The notes: a model not told the origin generated them from the letters alone. A stretch of DNA of 64,000 bases from Streptomyces sp. NBC_00576 (GCF_036345175.1 NZ_CP107780.1:7192001-7256000), one strand, 5' to 3'. Shown: positions 23,353 to 32,594, counted from the stretch's first letter. Numbers and translations are program-made.

Positions 23353-26042
23353 CGTCCGTCTTCCTTCCGGGCCCGGTCTGGTCCCGGTGAGGGGTGGGTG
23401 GGCTGGTGGTCGATTTGCTGGGCGGGCCGGTGATCGCCGTCGGACCTGCGCCGGGCGGCCTTGGACTGGCGCTGGAAGGCACCGACGGTGGCACTGGATC
23501 GGGAGCCCGTGCGGCGGGGCAGCGGCTGCGCGGCGGTGGGGCCGGGGCGCGGTGCTTCGGTGGCGTACGAGGGGGGAACCTCCCGGAGTTCGGTGACGAG
23601 ACTGGCCTGCCGGACGCGCCGGGGGAGGGGGTTCGGGCTCGCCGCGGGTGTCTGGGCGGGGGCCTGCGCGGGGGTTTGCGCGGGGCGGGTCGTGGGTGCC
23701 GAGGGCGTCGAGGGGGCGACCCAGGGGCCGATGAGCGGACGCGCGTACGCCTCCTGGTCGCCGACGTGCGCGGCGCGCGGCCGGAGTGCGGGGCGGGTGG
23801 ACGCGTCTGCCGGTCCGGTGTGTGCGGTCGCGCCGCGGAGTGTGAGTGGGTTCGGGGTGGGGGCCGTCGGGGGTGCGGGGCGGGTATGGGCGTCTGCCGG
23901 TCCGGTGTGTTCGGTGGCGCCGCGGAGTGTGAGCGGGTCCCGGACGGGGGCCGTCGGGGGTGCGGGGCGGGTACGGGCGTCTGCCGGTCCGGTGCGGGCG
24001 GTCGCCGCGCGCAGTGCGAGCCGGTCCGGGACGGCGCCCGACTGGGGAGCCGTGGGCTCCGGGGGCGCCGACAGCGGGACCGGCTGTCCCTGCACCGGCT
24101 GACCGCCGGAGATCAGCTCCACCGGGACCAGGACGACGACCCTGGTGCCCCCGAACGACGAGGGCCGCAGCTCGACCTGGAGGCCCAGGTTGGCGGCGAG
24201 CCGGGCCACGACGTACAGGCCGAGACGGGCGTCGTCGGCGCGGGACATCACGTCCATACGGGGTGGCGCGGCCATCAGTTCGTTGGCCTCGGCGTACTGC
24301 TCGGGGTCCATGCCCATGCCGCGGTCCTCGATCTCGATCGCGACCCCGCGACCCACCCGGGAGGCGGTCACCTCGACCGGGGTCGGCGGCCGGGAGAAGG
24401 ACACCGCGTTCTCCATCAGCTCCGCGAGGAGATGCACCATCGGACCGACCGCACGCTCCGACAGCCAGGTCTCGCCGTCGGTGTCGATCCGGATGCGCCG
24501 GTAGTCCTGCACCTCGCCCTGGGCGGAGCGCATGATGTCCAGCAGGAGGACGGGCCTGCGCCAGCGGCGCTGCGGGGTTCCGTTCCCGAGGATGACCAGG
24601 TTCTCCTCGTAGCGGCGCAGCCGGGCCGCCAGATGGTCGAGGTCGAAGAGGCCTTCCAGGACCTCGGGGTCCTCGTGCCGCCGCTGCATCTCGCCGAGAC
24701 GTTTCAGCTGCATGCCGATCAGCAACTGGGTGCGCCGGGCGATGCGTTGCAGGAGCCGCTCGAAGCCGCGGTACAGCTCGACCTCCCGTACGGCGGTATC
24801 CAGGGCCGAGCCGCGGGCCTGGTTGAGGGCCTGGCCGAGCTGGCCGAGTTCGTCGTCGCCGTGGTGGATCTCGGGCAGTTCGGCGTCGGTGTCGACCTTC
24901 TCGCCCTTGCGCAGCCGCTCCACGAGGTCGGGCAGCCGCTCCTGGAGTTCCAGGGCCTCGGCGCGCAGGCCGGAGATCCGGCGGCGCAGTGTTCCGGTCA
25001 GGCGCAGTGAGAGGACCAGCATCAGCGCCACGGACGCCGTGCTCACGGCGCTGTTGACGATCATGTCGGTCATCAGGCCGTCGAGTTCGTCCTCGGTGGA
25101 GGCGAGGAGGTCCTCGGAGTACGCGTTGCCCGCCCCCACCAGTTGGGGGGTGATCCCCGCGATGCTCTGCCGCCACTTCACACCGAGCGCGGCGGAGACG
25201 GCGGTCGGGCCGCCGGCGTCGGTGTTGTCGGTGTCCTCGGTGCTCAGGAGGATCTGCTCGACCGAGGTCTTCCGCTTCCAGTCGTCGCCGGTCAGTACGG
25301 TCCGGTAGGCCTCGGCCCGTATGTCCGGAAGCTGCGGTACGACCTTGTCGCTGTAGATGTGCTCCTGGCTGCCGATCATCTCGGCGATCTGGAAGCGTTG
25401 CTCACCGCTGAGTCTGCCGCTCGCCACTCCCGCCGTGATGATCGCGTCCTCGCGCGAGATCATCTCCTGGCCCCACTGCGCGTCGAGCGCCGGCCGGGTG
25501 AGGATGGCCGTCTCGCCGAAGCCGACGTCGCTGAAGTCCTCGAGCAGTTCCATGGTCGACGCGATCACGCCGGTGTACGCGTCGAACGTCTGCTGCTGGT
25601 AGGTCGACCGCCGGTCCACGGAGTCCCGGTAGCCCTGCAGCTTCTTCAGCCCGAGGCTGACCTCCTGGAAGGCCTCGTCGAGAGCGCTCGGAGGAGCGCC
25701 GAGCGCGCCGAGGTCGCGTACGGACCTGTCGGTGAGTTCACGCTGACGTCTCAGTTCGGCCCGGTCGGCCTTGGGGTCCGCGAGCACCGCCGCGCTGAGC
25801 CGCCGCTCCTCCTGCAGGCGGAAGAAGACGGTGACGAGCGGGCTGCCGAAGCGTTTCCCCTCGATGCTGCGGTCATGGACGGTCCGCCAGTCGCCGTAGA
25901 GGTGGGCCGAGTCCATCGTGCCCAGGGCGACCAGGGCCAGACAGGGCACCAGAGCCAGGACGAGGAGCATGGTCCGGACCGACATCCGGCGCTTCGGAGC
26001 CCGGTCCTGCGGCTGTTGCGCTGTGCGTGCGTGGAGTGCCAC
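23349..26042 (-). CDS. cvnA: conservon nitrate-sensor-type histidine kinase CvnA
   Basis: An 897-residue membrane sensor kinase. TM1 (MLLVLALVPCLALVALG) is followed by an extracellular NIT-type helical domain of about 300 residues and TM2 (AVSTASVALMLVLSL). A HAMP-like linker and a kinase domain follow, with LLAELMENAVSFS (N box), EIEDRGMGMD (G1) and LGLYVVARLAANLGL (G2). No phospho-accepting His box is evident, as in other CvnA proteins. The C-terminal 220 residues are Pro/Thr/Ala-rich and include three 29-residue repeats. The GTG at 26042 is chosen because it places TM1 near the N-terminus; the frame is open to 26135. It is first in the operon cvnA-B-C-D. Confidence 0.9.
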   Translation of the reverse strand: MALHARTAQQPQDRAPKRRMSVRTMLLVLALVPCLALVALGTMDSAHLYGDWRTVHDRSIEGKRFGSPLVTVFFRLQEERRLSAAVLADPKADRAELRRQRELTDRSVRDLGALGAPPSALDEAFQEVSLGLKKLQGYRDSVDRRSTYQQQTFDAYTGVIASTMELLEDFSDVGFGETAILTRPALDAQWGQEMISREDAIITAGVASGRLSGEQRFQIAEMIGSQEHIYSDKVVPQLPDIRAEAYRTVLTGDDWKRKTSVEQILLSTEDTDNTDAGGPTAVSAALGVKWRQSIAGITPQLVGAGNAYSEDLLASTEDELDGLMTDMIVNSAVSTASVALMLVLSLRLTGTLRRRISGLRAEALELQERLPDLVERLRKGEKVDTDAELPEIHHGDDELGQLGQALNQARGSALDTAVREVELYRGFERLLQRIARRTQLLIGMQLKRLGEMQRRHEDPEVLEGLFDLDHLAARLRRYEENLVILGNGTPQRRWRRPVLLLDIMRSAQGEVQDYRRIRIDTDGETWLSERAVGPMVHLLAELMENAVSFSRPPTPVEVTASRVGRGVAIEIEDRGMGMDPEQYAEANELMAAPPRMDVMSRADDARLGLYVVARLAANLGLQVELRPSSFGGTRVVVLVPVELISGGQPVQGQPVPLSAPPEPTAPQSGAVPDRLALRAATARTGPADARTRPAPPTAPVRDPLTLRGATEHTGPADAHTRPAPPTAPTPNPLTLRGATAHTGPADASTRPALRPRAAHVGDQEAYARPLIGPWVAPSTPSAPTTRPAQTPAQAPAQTPAASPNPLPRRVRQASLVTELREVPPSYATEAPRPGPTAAQPLPRRTGSRSSATVGAFQRQSKAARRRSDGDHRPAQQIDHQPTHPSPGPDRARKEDGR
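23804..24031. repeat. 87-bp tandem repeat in the CvnA tail
   Basis: Copies start at 23804, 23891 and 23978, exactly 87 bases apart; the third is shorter and diverged. On the minus strand each encodes a 29-residue block containing LTLRGAT, HTGPADA and RPAPPTAP. The near-identity implies recent duplication. Confidence 0.85.
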
Positions 26043-26201
26043 AGAGGCCCCGGCCTGTGAGTGCTGACGGACCTGTCCGAAAAGAAGTGGTCCGCACCAT
26101 GACAGGGGGAGCCTACCGATCCACGAAATCATCACAACAGTTGTTCCGCGGAATTAGCGCGACTCGTTTTTCGGCCGATGGAGCCGACCAAAAGGAATCC
26201 T

Positions 26202-26912
26202 TCATACCGGTTTCGCGCAGCCGACCGGCGACTCCCCGCCCAACTGCACGTAAAGGGCAGTTGAACCGGGGCAGTTGAAGCGTTTGGCGACGGCCTCGGT
26301 CACCTCGTACTCCGGCCTCTTCTCGCCCTTCCCGTCGCACGCCGTCTCGCGCACCTCTCCGCGCCCGGTGCTGTACACGCAGTCGCCGACGATCGTGCGC
26401 GGGCCTCCGCCGCCGCCCGGGTCGCCGGGGTGCGGGGCCTGGAGGTTGCGCATACAGGCGTACCCCTGCGGGACGGCTCCGTCGCCGTCCTCGTCGGCGG
26501 CGGGGCGCTGTTCGCTGATGTGCAGCACGAAGTCGGTGGTCGCCGGGCACGACGGACCCTCGGTCACCCTGCCGTCGTACCGGGCCACGACCCGGGCCGC
26601 CGCCCGCTCGCTGGTGCAGGGCACCTCGGTGAAACTGGTCGTGCCGAAGGAACTGCACTCGTCGATGGAGAGGAAGACGGTGCCGTAGCCGGTGGGCCGG
26701 GGCGGCGCGGGCCGCTGGTCGACCGCCGTACCGTCGGCTGCCCCCGAGGCTCCGTCCGACGAGGCACCCGCCGAACTGCCCGACGACAGCTGACATCCGG
26801 CCCCCGTGAACACCACGACCGCCATCAACAGCGCGCAGGCGAACACCCGCCCCCACGCCATTCCCACGGGCCCTGCAGAACGCATGGGCCCCACAGAACG
26901 CACTTCGCGCAT
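26202..26912 (-). CDS. lipoprotein of unknown function
   Basis: A 236-residue exported lipoprotein. The signal region is WGRVFACALLMAVVVFTGAGC with the lipobox TGAGC, so the Cys near residue 41 becomes the lipidated N-terminus. A Ser/Gly/Ala linker follows, then a soluble domain with six further Cys (DECSSFG, VPCTSE, SCPATTD, YACMRN, GDCVYS, NCPGS), probably paired outside the cell. A SHAGNAC-like duplication is suggested by two similar halves, each with a T/S-rich C-x-x motif. The ATG at 26912 has a GGGGGGATGCG leader; an in-frame start at 26963 lacks support. The function is not recognisable. Confidence 0.7.
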   Translation of the reverse strand: MREVRSVGPMRSAGPVGMAWGRVFACALLMAVVVFTGAGCQLSSGSSAGASSDGASGAADGTAVDQRPAPPRPTGYGTVFLSIDECSSFGTTSFTEVPCTSERAAARVVARYDGRVTEGPSCPATTDFVLHISEQRPAADEDGDGAVPQGYACMRNLQAPHPGDPGGGGGPRTIVGDCVYSTGRGEVRETACDGKGEKRPEYEVTEAVAKRFNCPGSTALYVQLGGESPVGCAKPV

Positions 26913-27049
26913 CGCATCCCCCCGACTACCCCCGCCCAGCGTGGCCCGCGATGCCAGGGCCACGCCGGAAGTTCAGCGGATTTGAGCCTATTGGGGGTAG
27001 TGCGCCGGTTGTGCGACGTACGACACGTACGCCTCCCTACCTCCCGTCT

Positions 27050-28891
27050 CTAGTACGACAGTCCGTGACCGATCGGATACAGCACCCGCGTCGGATCGTC
27101 CGCGCGCAGCACCGGCACCGGCAGTTTTCCGCGCGGCCGGACCCGCCCCGCGATCACCCGTGCGGCGGCCCGGAGTTCGACGTCCGTCCAGGAGTAGGTG
27201 GCCAAGTAGGCCTGTACAGCTGGCAGTTGGGCCACGTCGTAGGGGTTACGGACGGCGACGCACACCACGGGCCGTCCGGTGGCGAGGAGTTGGGTGACGA
27301 GGGTGCGCTGACTGCTTGTGCCGCTGAGGTTGTACGTGCCGACGACCACCGCGTCCACCTCCCCGGCGGCGGCGACGGCCCGCGCGATGACGGCGGCGGA
27401 GGGGGCGGTGCCGGTCGACAGGGCGGTGGCGGTGAAGCCCAGTTCGGTGAGGGCGTTCGCCAGCACGGTGGTGGGCGGCCCGGTGGTCCCGGACGGCGAG
27501 GCGGGATCGGCCCCGACGACGAGCACCTTCTTCTGGGTCGCCCGGGAAAGGGGCAGCAGTTTCCGCTCGTTGACGAGGAGGGTGGTGGTCCGCTCGGCGA
27601 TCCGGTCGGCGGCCAGGAGATTGCCACGGACACCGACGGCCCGGTCGACCCCGGCGTGGCTGACGTACGGCCGGTCGAGCAGCCCGAGCCGGTTCTTGAG
27701 CCGGAGGACGCGCAGGATCGACTCGTCGAGCCGCGCCTCGGTCAACTCGCCCTGCCGCACTGCCGTCAGTACGGCGTTCCAGGCGATGTCGATCGACGGC
27801 GGGTTGAGCAGTTGGTCGACCCCGGCCTTGAGCGCGAGCACCGGAACACGGTCGTCGCCGTACTTCTCCCGTACGCCCTGCATGCCCAGGGAGTCGGTGA
27901 CCACGACTCCGTCGTAACCGAGTTCCCCGCGCAGGATGCCGGTGAGGATCGGGCGGGAGAGGGTGGCGGGGTCGCCGGAGTCGTCGAGGGCCGGAACCAT
28001 GATGTGCGCGGTCATGATCGAGTCGATGCCGGCGCGGATCGCGGCGCGGAACGGCGGCGCGTCGACGGTGCTCCACTGTTCGCGCGTGTGCTCGATGACG
28101 GGGAAGCCGTAGTGGCTGTCGACGGCGGTGTCCCCGTGCCCCGGGAAGTGCTTGGCGGTGGCGGCGACGGAGGACCGCTGGTACCCGGTGACCTGCGCGG
28201 CGACCAGCCCGGCGACGGCCTTCGGATCGGCGCCGAACGACCGTACGCCGATCACCGGATTGGCGGGGTTGACGTTCACGTCGGCGACGGGCGCGTAGTC
28301 CTGGCGGATACCGAGGGCGCGCAGTTCGGCGCCGCCGATGCGGCCGGCGGTCAGCGCGTCGGTGCGCGACCCGTTCGCGCCGAGGGCCATGGCCCCGGGG
28401 AGGAGCGTGGCGGGCCTGCCGACGCGGGCGACGATGCCGTGCTCCTGGTCGGTGGAGATGAGGACCGGCAGTCCGCCGGGAAGGGTGAGGGAGGCCTGCT
28501 GGATGCCGTTGCTCAGGTCGGCTATCTGATGCGGATCGCGGGTGTTGTGCGCCCACGCGAAGTAGATGATCCCGCCGACCCGGTACTTGGCGACGAGCTC
28601 GGCGGCCGTCCGTACGCCGATCTCGTCGAGGTTGGCGTCGATGTCGGCCTGTTCGGGCGTGGTGGCGGAGTGCCCGTACACCCGCATGACGAACAGCTGG
28701 CCGACCTTCTCCTCCAGTGTCATACGGGAGATGAGTCGACGGAGTCTCGTGTCGCTGTCGTGACGGTCGGACGGATGTGCTTCGCCGCCGAGGGCGAGGG
28801 TGGCGCCGGTACCTGCGGTCGCGGCGAGAAGTGCGCGTCTGGATGGACGGGCACTGGTCCCGTTCTGCTTCTGCTCAGCTGGGTCGCGCAC
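27050..28891 (-). CDS. exported GH3 beta-N-acetylhexosaminidase
   Basis: A 613-residue glycoside hydrolase family 3 enzyme, probably an extracellular beta-N-acetylglucosaminidase acting on chitin or peptidoglycan fragments. The N-terminus has a twin-arginine-like signal (RPSRRALLAATAGTGATLALGG). The catalytic TIM barrel shows DQEHGIVARVG, the NagZ-type KHFPGHGDTAVDSH motif with the acid/base His, and the nucleophile Asp in GVVVTDSLGM. A C-terminal alpha/beta sandwich (KKVLVVGADPASPSG, VDAVVVGTYNLSG) follows. The GTG at 28891 is chosen because GGGAGGAG lies about seven bases upstream. Paired GGAAGTTTC sites just upstream suggest sugar-responsive repression. Confidence 0.9.
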   Translation of the reverse strand: MRDPAEQKQNGTSARPSRRALLAATAGTGATLALGGEAHPSDRHDSDTRLRRLISRMTLEEKVGQLFVMRVYGHSATTPEQADIDANLDEIGVRTAAELVAKYRVGGIIYFAWAHNTRDPHQIADLSNGIQQASLTLPGGLPVLISTDQEHGIVARVGRPATLLPGAMALGANGSRTDALTAGRIGGAELRALGIRQDYAPVADVNVNPANPVIGVRSFGADPKAVAGLVAAQVTGYQRSSVAATAKHFPGHGDTAVDSHYGFPVIEHTREQWSTVDAPPFRAAIRAGIDSIMTAHIMVPALDDSGDPATLSRPILTGILRGELGYDGVVVTDSLGMQGVREKYGDDRVPVLALKAGVDQLLNPPSIDIAWNAVLTAVRQGELTEARLDESILRVLRLKNRLGLLDRPYVSHAGVDRAVGVRGNLLAADRIAERTTTLLVNERKLLPLSRATQKKVLVVGADPASPSGTTGPPTTVLANALTELGFTATALSTGTAPSAAVIARAVAAAGEVDAVVVGTYNLSGTSSQRTLVTQLLATGRPVVCVAVRNPYDVAQLPAVQAYLATYSWTDVELRAAARVIAGRVRPRGKLPVPVLRADDPTRVLYPIGHGLSY

Positions 28892-28913
28892 GGGGGCGCT
28901 CCTCCCTCGTGAA

Positions 28914-28955
28914 GGAAACTTCCGAGAAGTCACGAATAACCGGGAAGTTTCTTCC
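28914..28955. promoter_or_regulatory. paired GGAAACTTCC / GGAAGTTTC sites before the GH3 gene
   Basis: GGAAACTTCC at 28914-28923 and GGAAGTTTCTTCC at 28943-28955, about 29 bases apart, lie 23-64 bases upstream of the GH3 start. The symmetry and placement over the promoter suggest an operator. A ROK- or GntR-type sugar regulator is possible; no regulator gene is adjacent. Confidence 0.45.
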
Positions 28956-29019
28956 AGTCAAGAGGGCGGGCACTGGCGGGAGATGGCCGATTGTCCCCGT
29001 AAAGGCCCCGGAAACGGGG

Positions 29020-29060
29020 GCCGTCACCGGCGCATCGGAGGGGGGCGCACCGGTGACGGC
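29020..29060. terminator. 11-bp hairpin in the GH3/amidase intergenic region
   Basis: GCCGTCACCGG (29020-29030) pairs exactly with CCGGTGACGGC (29050-29060). A second hairpin, GGCCCC...GGGGGCC around GGAAAC, sits just before it (29004-29022). The 520-base gap between the divergent GH3 and amidase-like genes has no gene I can support; these hairpins are its clearest structure. Confidence 0.4.
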
Positions 29061-29413
29061 ACGCTGCCGGCCGCGGGCGGTTGGAGAGGGTAGGTCAGCG
29101 ATCGCAGCCAGCAGCGAGGCCGACACCGCACAACGGTGACTCATCCGGCAGTCGTGGCGGTTGGACGGAGCGGGGTGGGGGTGGGTTCCCGGATCGTGGG
29201 CGATTCCGGGAAGTCGGTACGGGGGTGGACGGCGGGGCGGGAGTGATACCCACGAGCCGCCCCCCGTAACCTGACCGACACACTGAAATCACATCAACCG
29301 CCTTACTTTCCAAGCCAGTTGGGAGATGATCCCGGTACTGCCCTGCGTGCCCTCACCGCAGCAGCGCCTGTCGGGGACCGGCCAGGGAGAAGCCGAGACA
29401 CAGGAGGCGTGGG

Positions 29414-30340
29414 ATGACCACGAAGACAGGACCCCAGCGATACCCGGGCGCCAGCCGGGCGAACTGGTACCAGGACGATTACCCGGGTGACCCGATGCAG
29501 GTCAACGTCGTCGTCCTGCACACCACCGAGGGGCGCACCCTGCCCACGTACAGCGGTGGCTCCATGGCGCCCAACCTGACGGCGGTGCCGGACCTCGCCG
29601 CCAAGAAGCTGAAGTGGTACCAGCACTTCGACATAGAGACCTCGTCCCGGGCCCTCGCCAACAGGCGGGGCGGCGTCGAGACCAACACGCTCAACGTCAC
29701 CCAGGTGGAACTGGTCGGCACCTGCGACCCCAAGACGCACAAGAAGTGGACGGCCGCGGGCCAGGCGCACCTCTACTGGCCCGATGCCCCCGACTGGGCA
29801 CTCAGGTCGGTCGCCCGGTTCCTGGCCTGGATGCACGAGGAGCACGGGGTGGCGCTGTCCGGCCCGAAGTCGTGGCCGGCCTACCCGGCCTCGTACGGCG
29901 ACGGCGGCGGCCAGCGTCTGTCCTTCACCGAGTGGAGCGCCTTCAAGGGCGTCTGCGGGCACATGCACGTCCCGGAGAACGACCACGGCGACCCGGGCGC
30001 GATCGACTTCGCCACGCTCGTCAAGTACGCCAAGGCCGAGCTGGACGTGGACGACGACAAGGACACCCCCACCCCGCCGAAGAGCCCGGCCAAGCCGGCG
30101 GTGCCCGCCTATCCGGGCCGCAAGTTCTTCAAGGAGGGCGCTGTCAACGACAACGTTCTCAAGCTTGGCAAGCAGCTCGTCAAGCGCGGCTTCGGCGACC
30201 ACTACAAGGTGGGCCCGAGCCGCAGTTGGGGCGAGGCCGACCGGCTCAACGTCCGCGACTTCCAGAAGTCCCGCAAGGAACTGCGCGGCGACGCGGACGG
30301 CTACCCGGGCCCGCTGACCTGGCGCCTGCTGTTCTCCTGA
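29414..30340 (+). CDS. amidase-like peptidoglycan hydrolase with C-terminal wall-binding domain
   Basis: A 308-residue protein without a signal peptide. The N-terminal 210 residues resemble an N-acetylmuramoyl-L-alanine amidase (Amidase_2): NVVVLHTTEGRTLP carries the first zinc His, VTQVELVGTCDP is the central strand, and GVCGHMHVPENDHGDPGAIDF carries the second His and Asp. A Pro-rich linker (TPTPPKSPAKPAVPAYP) leads to a C-terminal peptidoglycan-binding-like region (AVNDNVLKLGKQLVKRGFGDHY, ADRLNVRDFQKS, YPGPLTWRLLFS). The layout is that of a phage endolysin or a spore/autolysis amidase. CAGGAGG precedes the ATG. Confidence 0.75.
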   Translation: MTTKTGPQRYPGASRANWYQDDYPGDPMQVNVVVLHTTEGRTLPTYSGGSMAPNLTAVPDLAAKKLKWYQHFDIETSSRALANRRGGVETNTLNVTQVELVGTCDPKTHKKWTAAGQAHLYWPDAPDWALRSVARFLAWMHEEHGVALSGPKSWPAYPASYGDGGGQRLSFTEWSAFKGVCGHMHVPENDHGDPGAIDFATLVKYAKAELDVDDDKDTPTPPKSPAKPAVPAYPGRKFFKEGAVNDNVLKLGKQLVKRGFGDHYKVGPSRSWGEADRLNVRDFQKSRKELRGDADGYPGPLTWRLLFS

Positions 30341-30346
30341 CCTGGA

Positions 30347-30422
30347 GGACGGGGCTCCCTTTGCCGTCTTCCGCGCTTCCTTCCGCTTCTTCCGCGCGGA
30401 GGGCGGCAGGGGAGCCCCGTCC
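30347..30422 (+). terminator. large nested hairpin after the amidase-like gene
   Basis: GGACGGGGCTCCC (30347-30359) pairs with GGGAGCCCCGTCC (30410-30422). Inside, TCCGCGC pairs with GCGCGGA. Seven bases after the stop codon, so a strong terminator. Confidence 0.7.
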
Positions 30423-30511
30423 GCCGGGACCGGGTTCGTGGCGCTCACCGTTCACGGTCCATTTCGCGGACGTTCCGGCGCGTGGGGCGCGGGGCGGGCG
30501 AGCATAGGGTC

Positions 30512-31759
30512 ATGGCCGTCGTAGAGATTCCCGGTTCCAAGTCCATCACCGCGCGCGCCCTCTTCCTCGCCGCGGCAGCCGACGGGGTCACCACCCTCGT
30601 ACGCCCCCTGCGCTCGGACGACTCGGAGGGCTTCGCCGAGGGCCTGGTCGCTCTCGGCTACCGGGTCGGACGGACCCCCGGCGCCTGGCAGATCGACGGC
30701 CGCCCGCAGGGCCCGGCGGCCACCGAGGCCGACGTCTACTGCCGCGACGGCGCCACGACCTCCCGCTTCCTCCCGACCCTCGCCGCCACCGGCCACGGCA
30801 CCTACCGCTTCGACGCCTCCCCCCAGATGCGCCGCCGCCCCCTCGCCCCCCTCACCCGCGCCCTGCGCGACCTGGGCGTGGACCTGCGGCACGAGGAGAC
30901 GGAGGGACACCACCCGCTGACCATCGCGGCGGCGGGCGTGCAGGGCGGGAACGTGACCCTCGACGCCGGCCAGTCCTCCCAGTACCTCACCGCACTCCTC
31001 CTCCTCGGCCCCCTGACCCGCAAGGGCCTGCGCATCAACGTCACCGACCTCGTCTCGGCCCCCTACGTGGAGATCACCATCGCGATGATGCGGGCGTTCG
31101 GGGCGGACGTACGCAAGGAGGGCAACGTCTTCGTGGTCCCGCCCGGCGGCTACCGGGCCACCACCTACGCCATCGAGCCCGACGCCTCCACCTCCAGCTA
31201 CTTCTTCGCGGCGGCGGCCCTCACCGGCGCCGAGGTGACGGTCCCGGGCCTGGGCACCGGCGCGCTCCAGGGCGACCTGGGCTTCGTCGACGTACTGCGC
31301 CGGATGGGCGCGCGGGTGGAGATCGCCGCCGACCGCACAACCGTCACGGGCACCGGTGAACTGCGGGGCCTGACGGTCAACATGCGGGACATCTCCGACA
31401 CCATGCCGACCCTGGCGGCGCTCGCGCCCTTCGCCTCAGGACCCGTACGCATCGAGGACGTGGCCAATACGCGGGTGAAGGAGTGCGACCGCCTGGAGGC
31501 CTGCGCGGAGAACCTCCGGCGGCTGGGGGTACGGGTGGAGACCGGGCCCGACTGGATCGAGATCCACCCCTGTCCGCCCGGTACGGCTCCTGCCGGGGGC
31601 ACGGACATCAAGTCGTACGGCGACCACCGCATCGTCATGTCCTTCGCGGTGACCGGCCTGCGCACCCCCGGGATCACCTTCGACGACCCGGGGTGCGTAC
31701 GGAAGACGTTCCCCGGGTTCCACGAGGCGTTCGGCGAGTTGAGGGACGTACTCCGGTAG
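30512..31759 (+). CDS. aroA: EPSP synthase (3-phosphoshikimate 1-carboxyvinyltransferase)
   Basis: A 415-residue enzyme that joins shikimate-3-phosphate and PEP in aromatic amino-acid synthesis. Signature motifs are complete: PGSKSITARALFLAA at the N-terminus, DGATTSRFLPTLAA, the QSSQYLTALLL substrate loop, NMRDISDTMPTLAALAPFA, RVKECDRLEA, and SYGDHRIVMSFAV followed by DPGCVRKTFPGF. The ATG at 30512 is chosen because the upstream in-frame codons encode no family sequence. No other shikimate genes are near, and streptomycetes often carry two aroA-like genes, so this could be the dedicated or the secondary copy. It converges with the next gene three bases later. Confidence 0.92.
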   Translation: MAVVEIPGSKSITARALFLAAAADGVTTLVRPLRSDDSEGFAEGLVALGYRVGRTPGAWQIDGRPQGPAATEADVYCRDGATTSRFLPTLAATGHGTYRFDASPQMRRRPLAPLTRALRDLGVDLRHEETEGHHPLTIAAAGVQGGNVTLDAGQSSQYLTALLLLGPLTRKGLRINVTDLVSAPYVEITIAMMRAFGADVRKEGNVFVVPPGGYRATTYAIEPDASTSSYFFAAAALTGAEVTVPGLGTGALQGDLGFVDVLRRMGARVEIAADRTTVTGTGELRGLTVNMRDISDTMPTLAALAPFASGPVRIEDVANTRVKECDRLEACAENLRRLGVRVETGPDWIEIHPCPPGTAPAGGTDIKSYGDHRIVMSFAVTGLRTPGITFDDPGCVRKTFPGFHEAFGELRDVLR

Positions 31760-31762
31760 GGC

Positions 31763-32563
31763 CTAGGCCGACTCGTTGAGCAGCCGGGCGAGGTGCTCGC
31801 GGCCGGCGCCCAGCAGCCCCTCCAGGGGTGCCGCGGCCTCGTACCACCGCTTCTCGTACTCCCAGCACAGCCAGCCGTCCCAGCTGTGCCGGGACAGGAC
31901 CTCGACGCACTCGGCGAGCGGCAGGACGCCGGCGCCCAGTGCCAGCGGGGTGGTGTCGTCGGGCGAGGCGATGTCCTTGACCTGGACGTATCCGAGGTGC
32001 GGGGAGAGGGCCGCGTAGCTCTCCGACGGCTGCTCGCCGCCGAGCCAGGTGTGCATGACGTCCCACAGCGCGCCCACCTGACGGTGACCGACCGGGCCCA
32101 GGACGCGGATCGCGGCGGCGCCCGTGCGATGCGAGTCGTGGGTCTCCAGGAGGATGCGTACGCCGAGGTCGGCCGCGTACTCGGCGGCCGTCCCGAGCCG
32201 CCGGGCCGCCGTCGCGTCGGCTTCCTCGGGGCTCTGGTCCGTGCCGCCGCCGGGGAAGACGCGCACGAAGGGGGCGCCGAGGTCGCGGGCCAGGTCGAGG
32301 AGTGCGCGCAGGTCGGCGAGGACCGGTTCGTCGTCCCCGGGGGCCGCGACACGCACGTACCCGGCGAGACCGAGGATCTCGACGCCGGACGCCTTGAACT
32401 CGGCGGCCACATCGGCCCGTTCGGCGAGGCCGAGACCGAGGTGGACGGGTTCTTCGGGGTGCGTGCGCAGTTCGACACCGTGATAGCCGTGGGCGGTCGC
32501 GAGCCGCAGGACTTCGGGGAGGGGGAGACCGGGGACGCCGAGGGTGGAGAACGCCAGTTTCAT
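31763..32563 (-). CDS. sugar phosphate isomerase/epimerase family protein
   Basis: A 266-residue TIM-barrel protein of the AP-endonuclease-2 fold, metal-dependent sugar isomerases and epimerases. Motifs: KLAFSTLGVPGLPL at strand 1, GYHGVELRTHP, the GVEILGLAGYV strand, LGAPFVRVFPGG, GVRILLETHDSH (metal Glu and His), VGALWDVMHTWLGGE (metal Asp and His), and the late WDGWLCWEYEKRWYE. The ATG at 32563 is preferred because it gives the usual MKLAFS start; a GTG six bases upstream is possible. It is not in the polyol operon at 36.7 kb, although it shares that fold with the last gene there. Confidence 0.85.
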   Translation of the reverse strand: MKLAFSTLGVPGLPLPEVLRLATAHGYHGVELRTHPEEPVHLGLGLAERADVAAEFKASGVEILGLAGYVRVAAPGDDEPVLADLRALLDLARDLGAPFVRVFPGGGTDQSPEEADATAARRLGTAAEYAADLGVRILLETHDSHRTGAAAIRVLGPVGHRQVGALWDVMHTWLGGEQPSESYAALSPHLGYVQVKDIASPDDTTPLALGAGVLPLAECVEVLSRHSWDGWLCWEYEKRWYEAAAPLEGLLGAGREHLARLLNESA

Positions 32564-32594
32564 GCTCACGGACCCTACCCGTCGCGTCGCGATT

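Noticed and set aside
22924..25176. A 750-residue minus-strand frame over cvnB and cvnA.
   Set aside because: Only its last 142 residues (CvnB) are real. The rest is an Arg/Pro-rich out-of-frame reading of cvnA.
29293..29413. A c-di-AMP (ydaO-type) riboswitch before the amidase-like gene.
   Set aside because: Such riboswitches precede wall hydrolases in actinobacteria, but I do not see the conserved motifs here.
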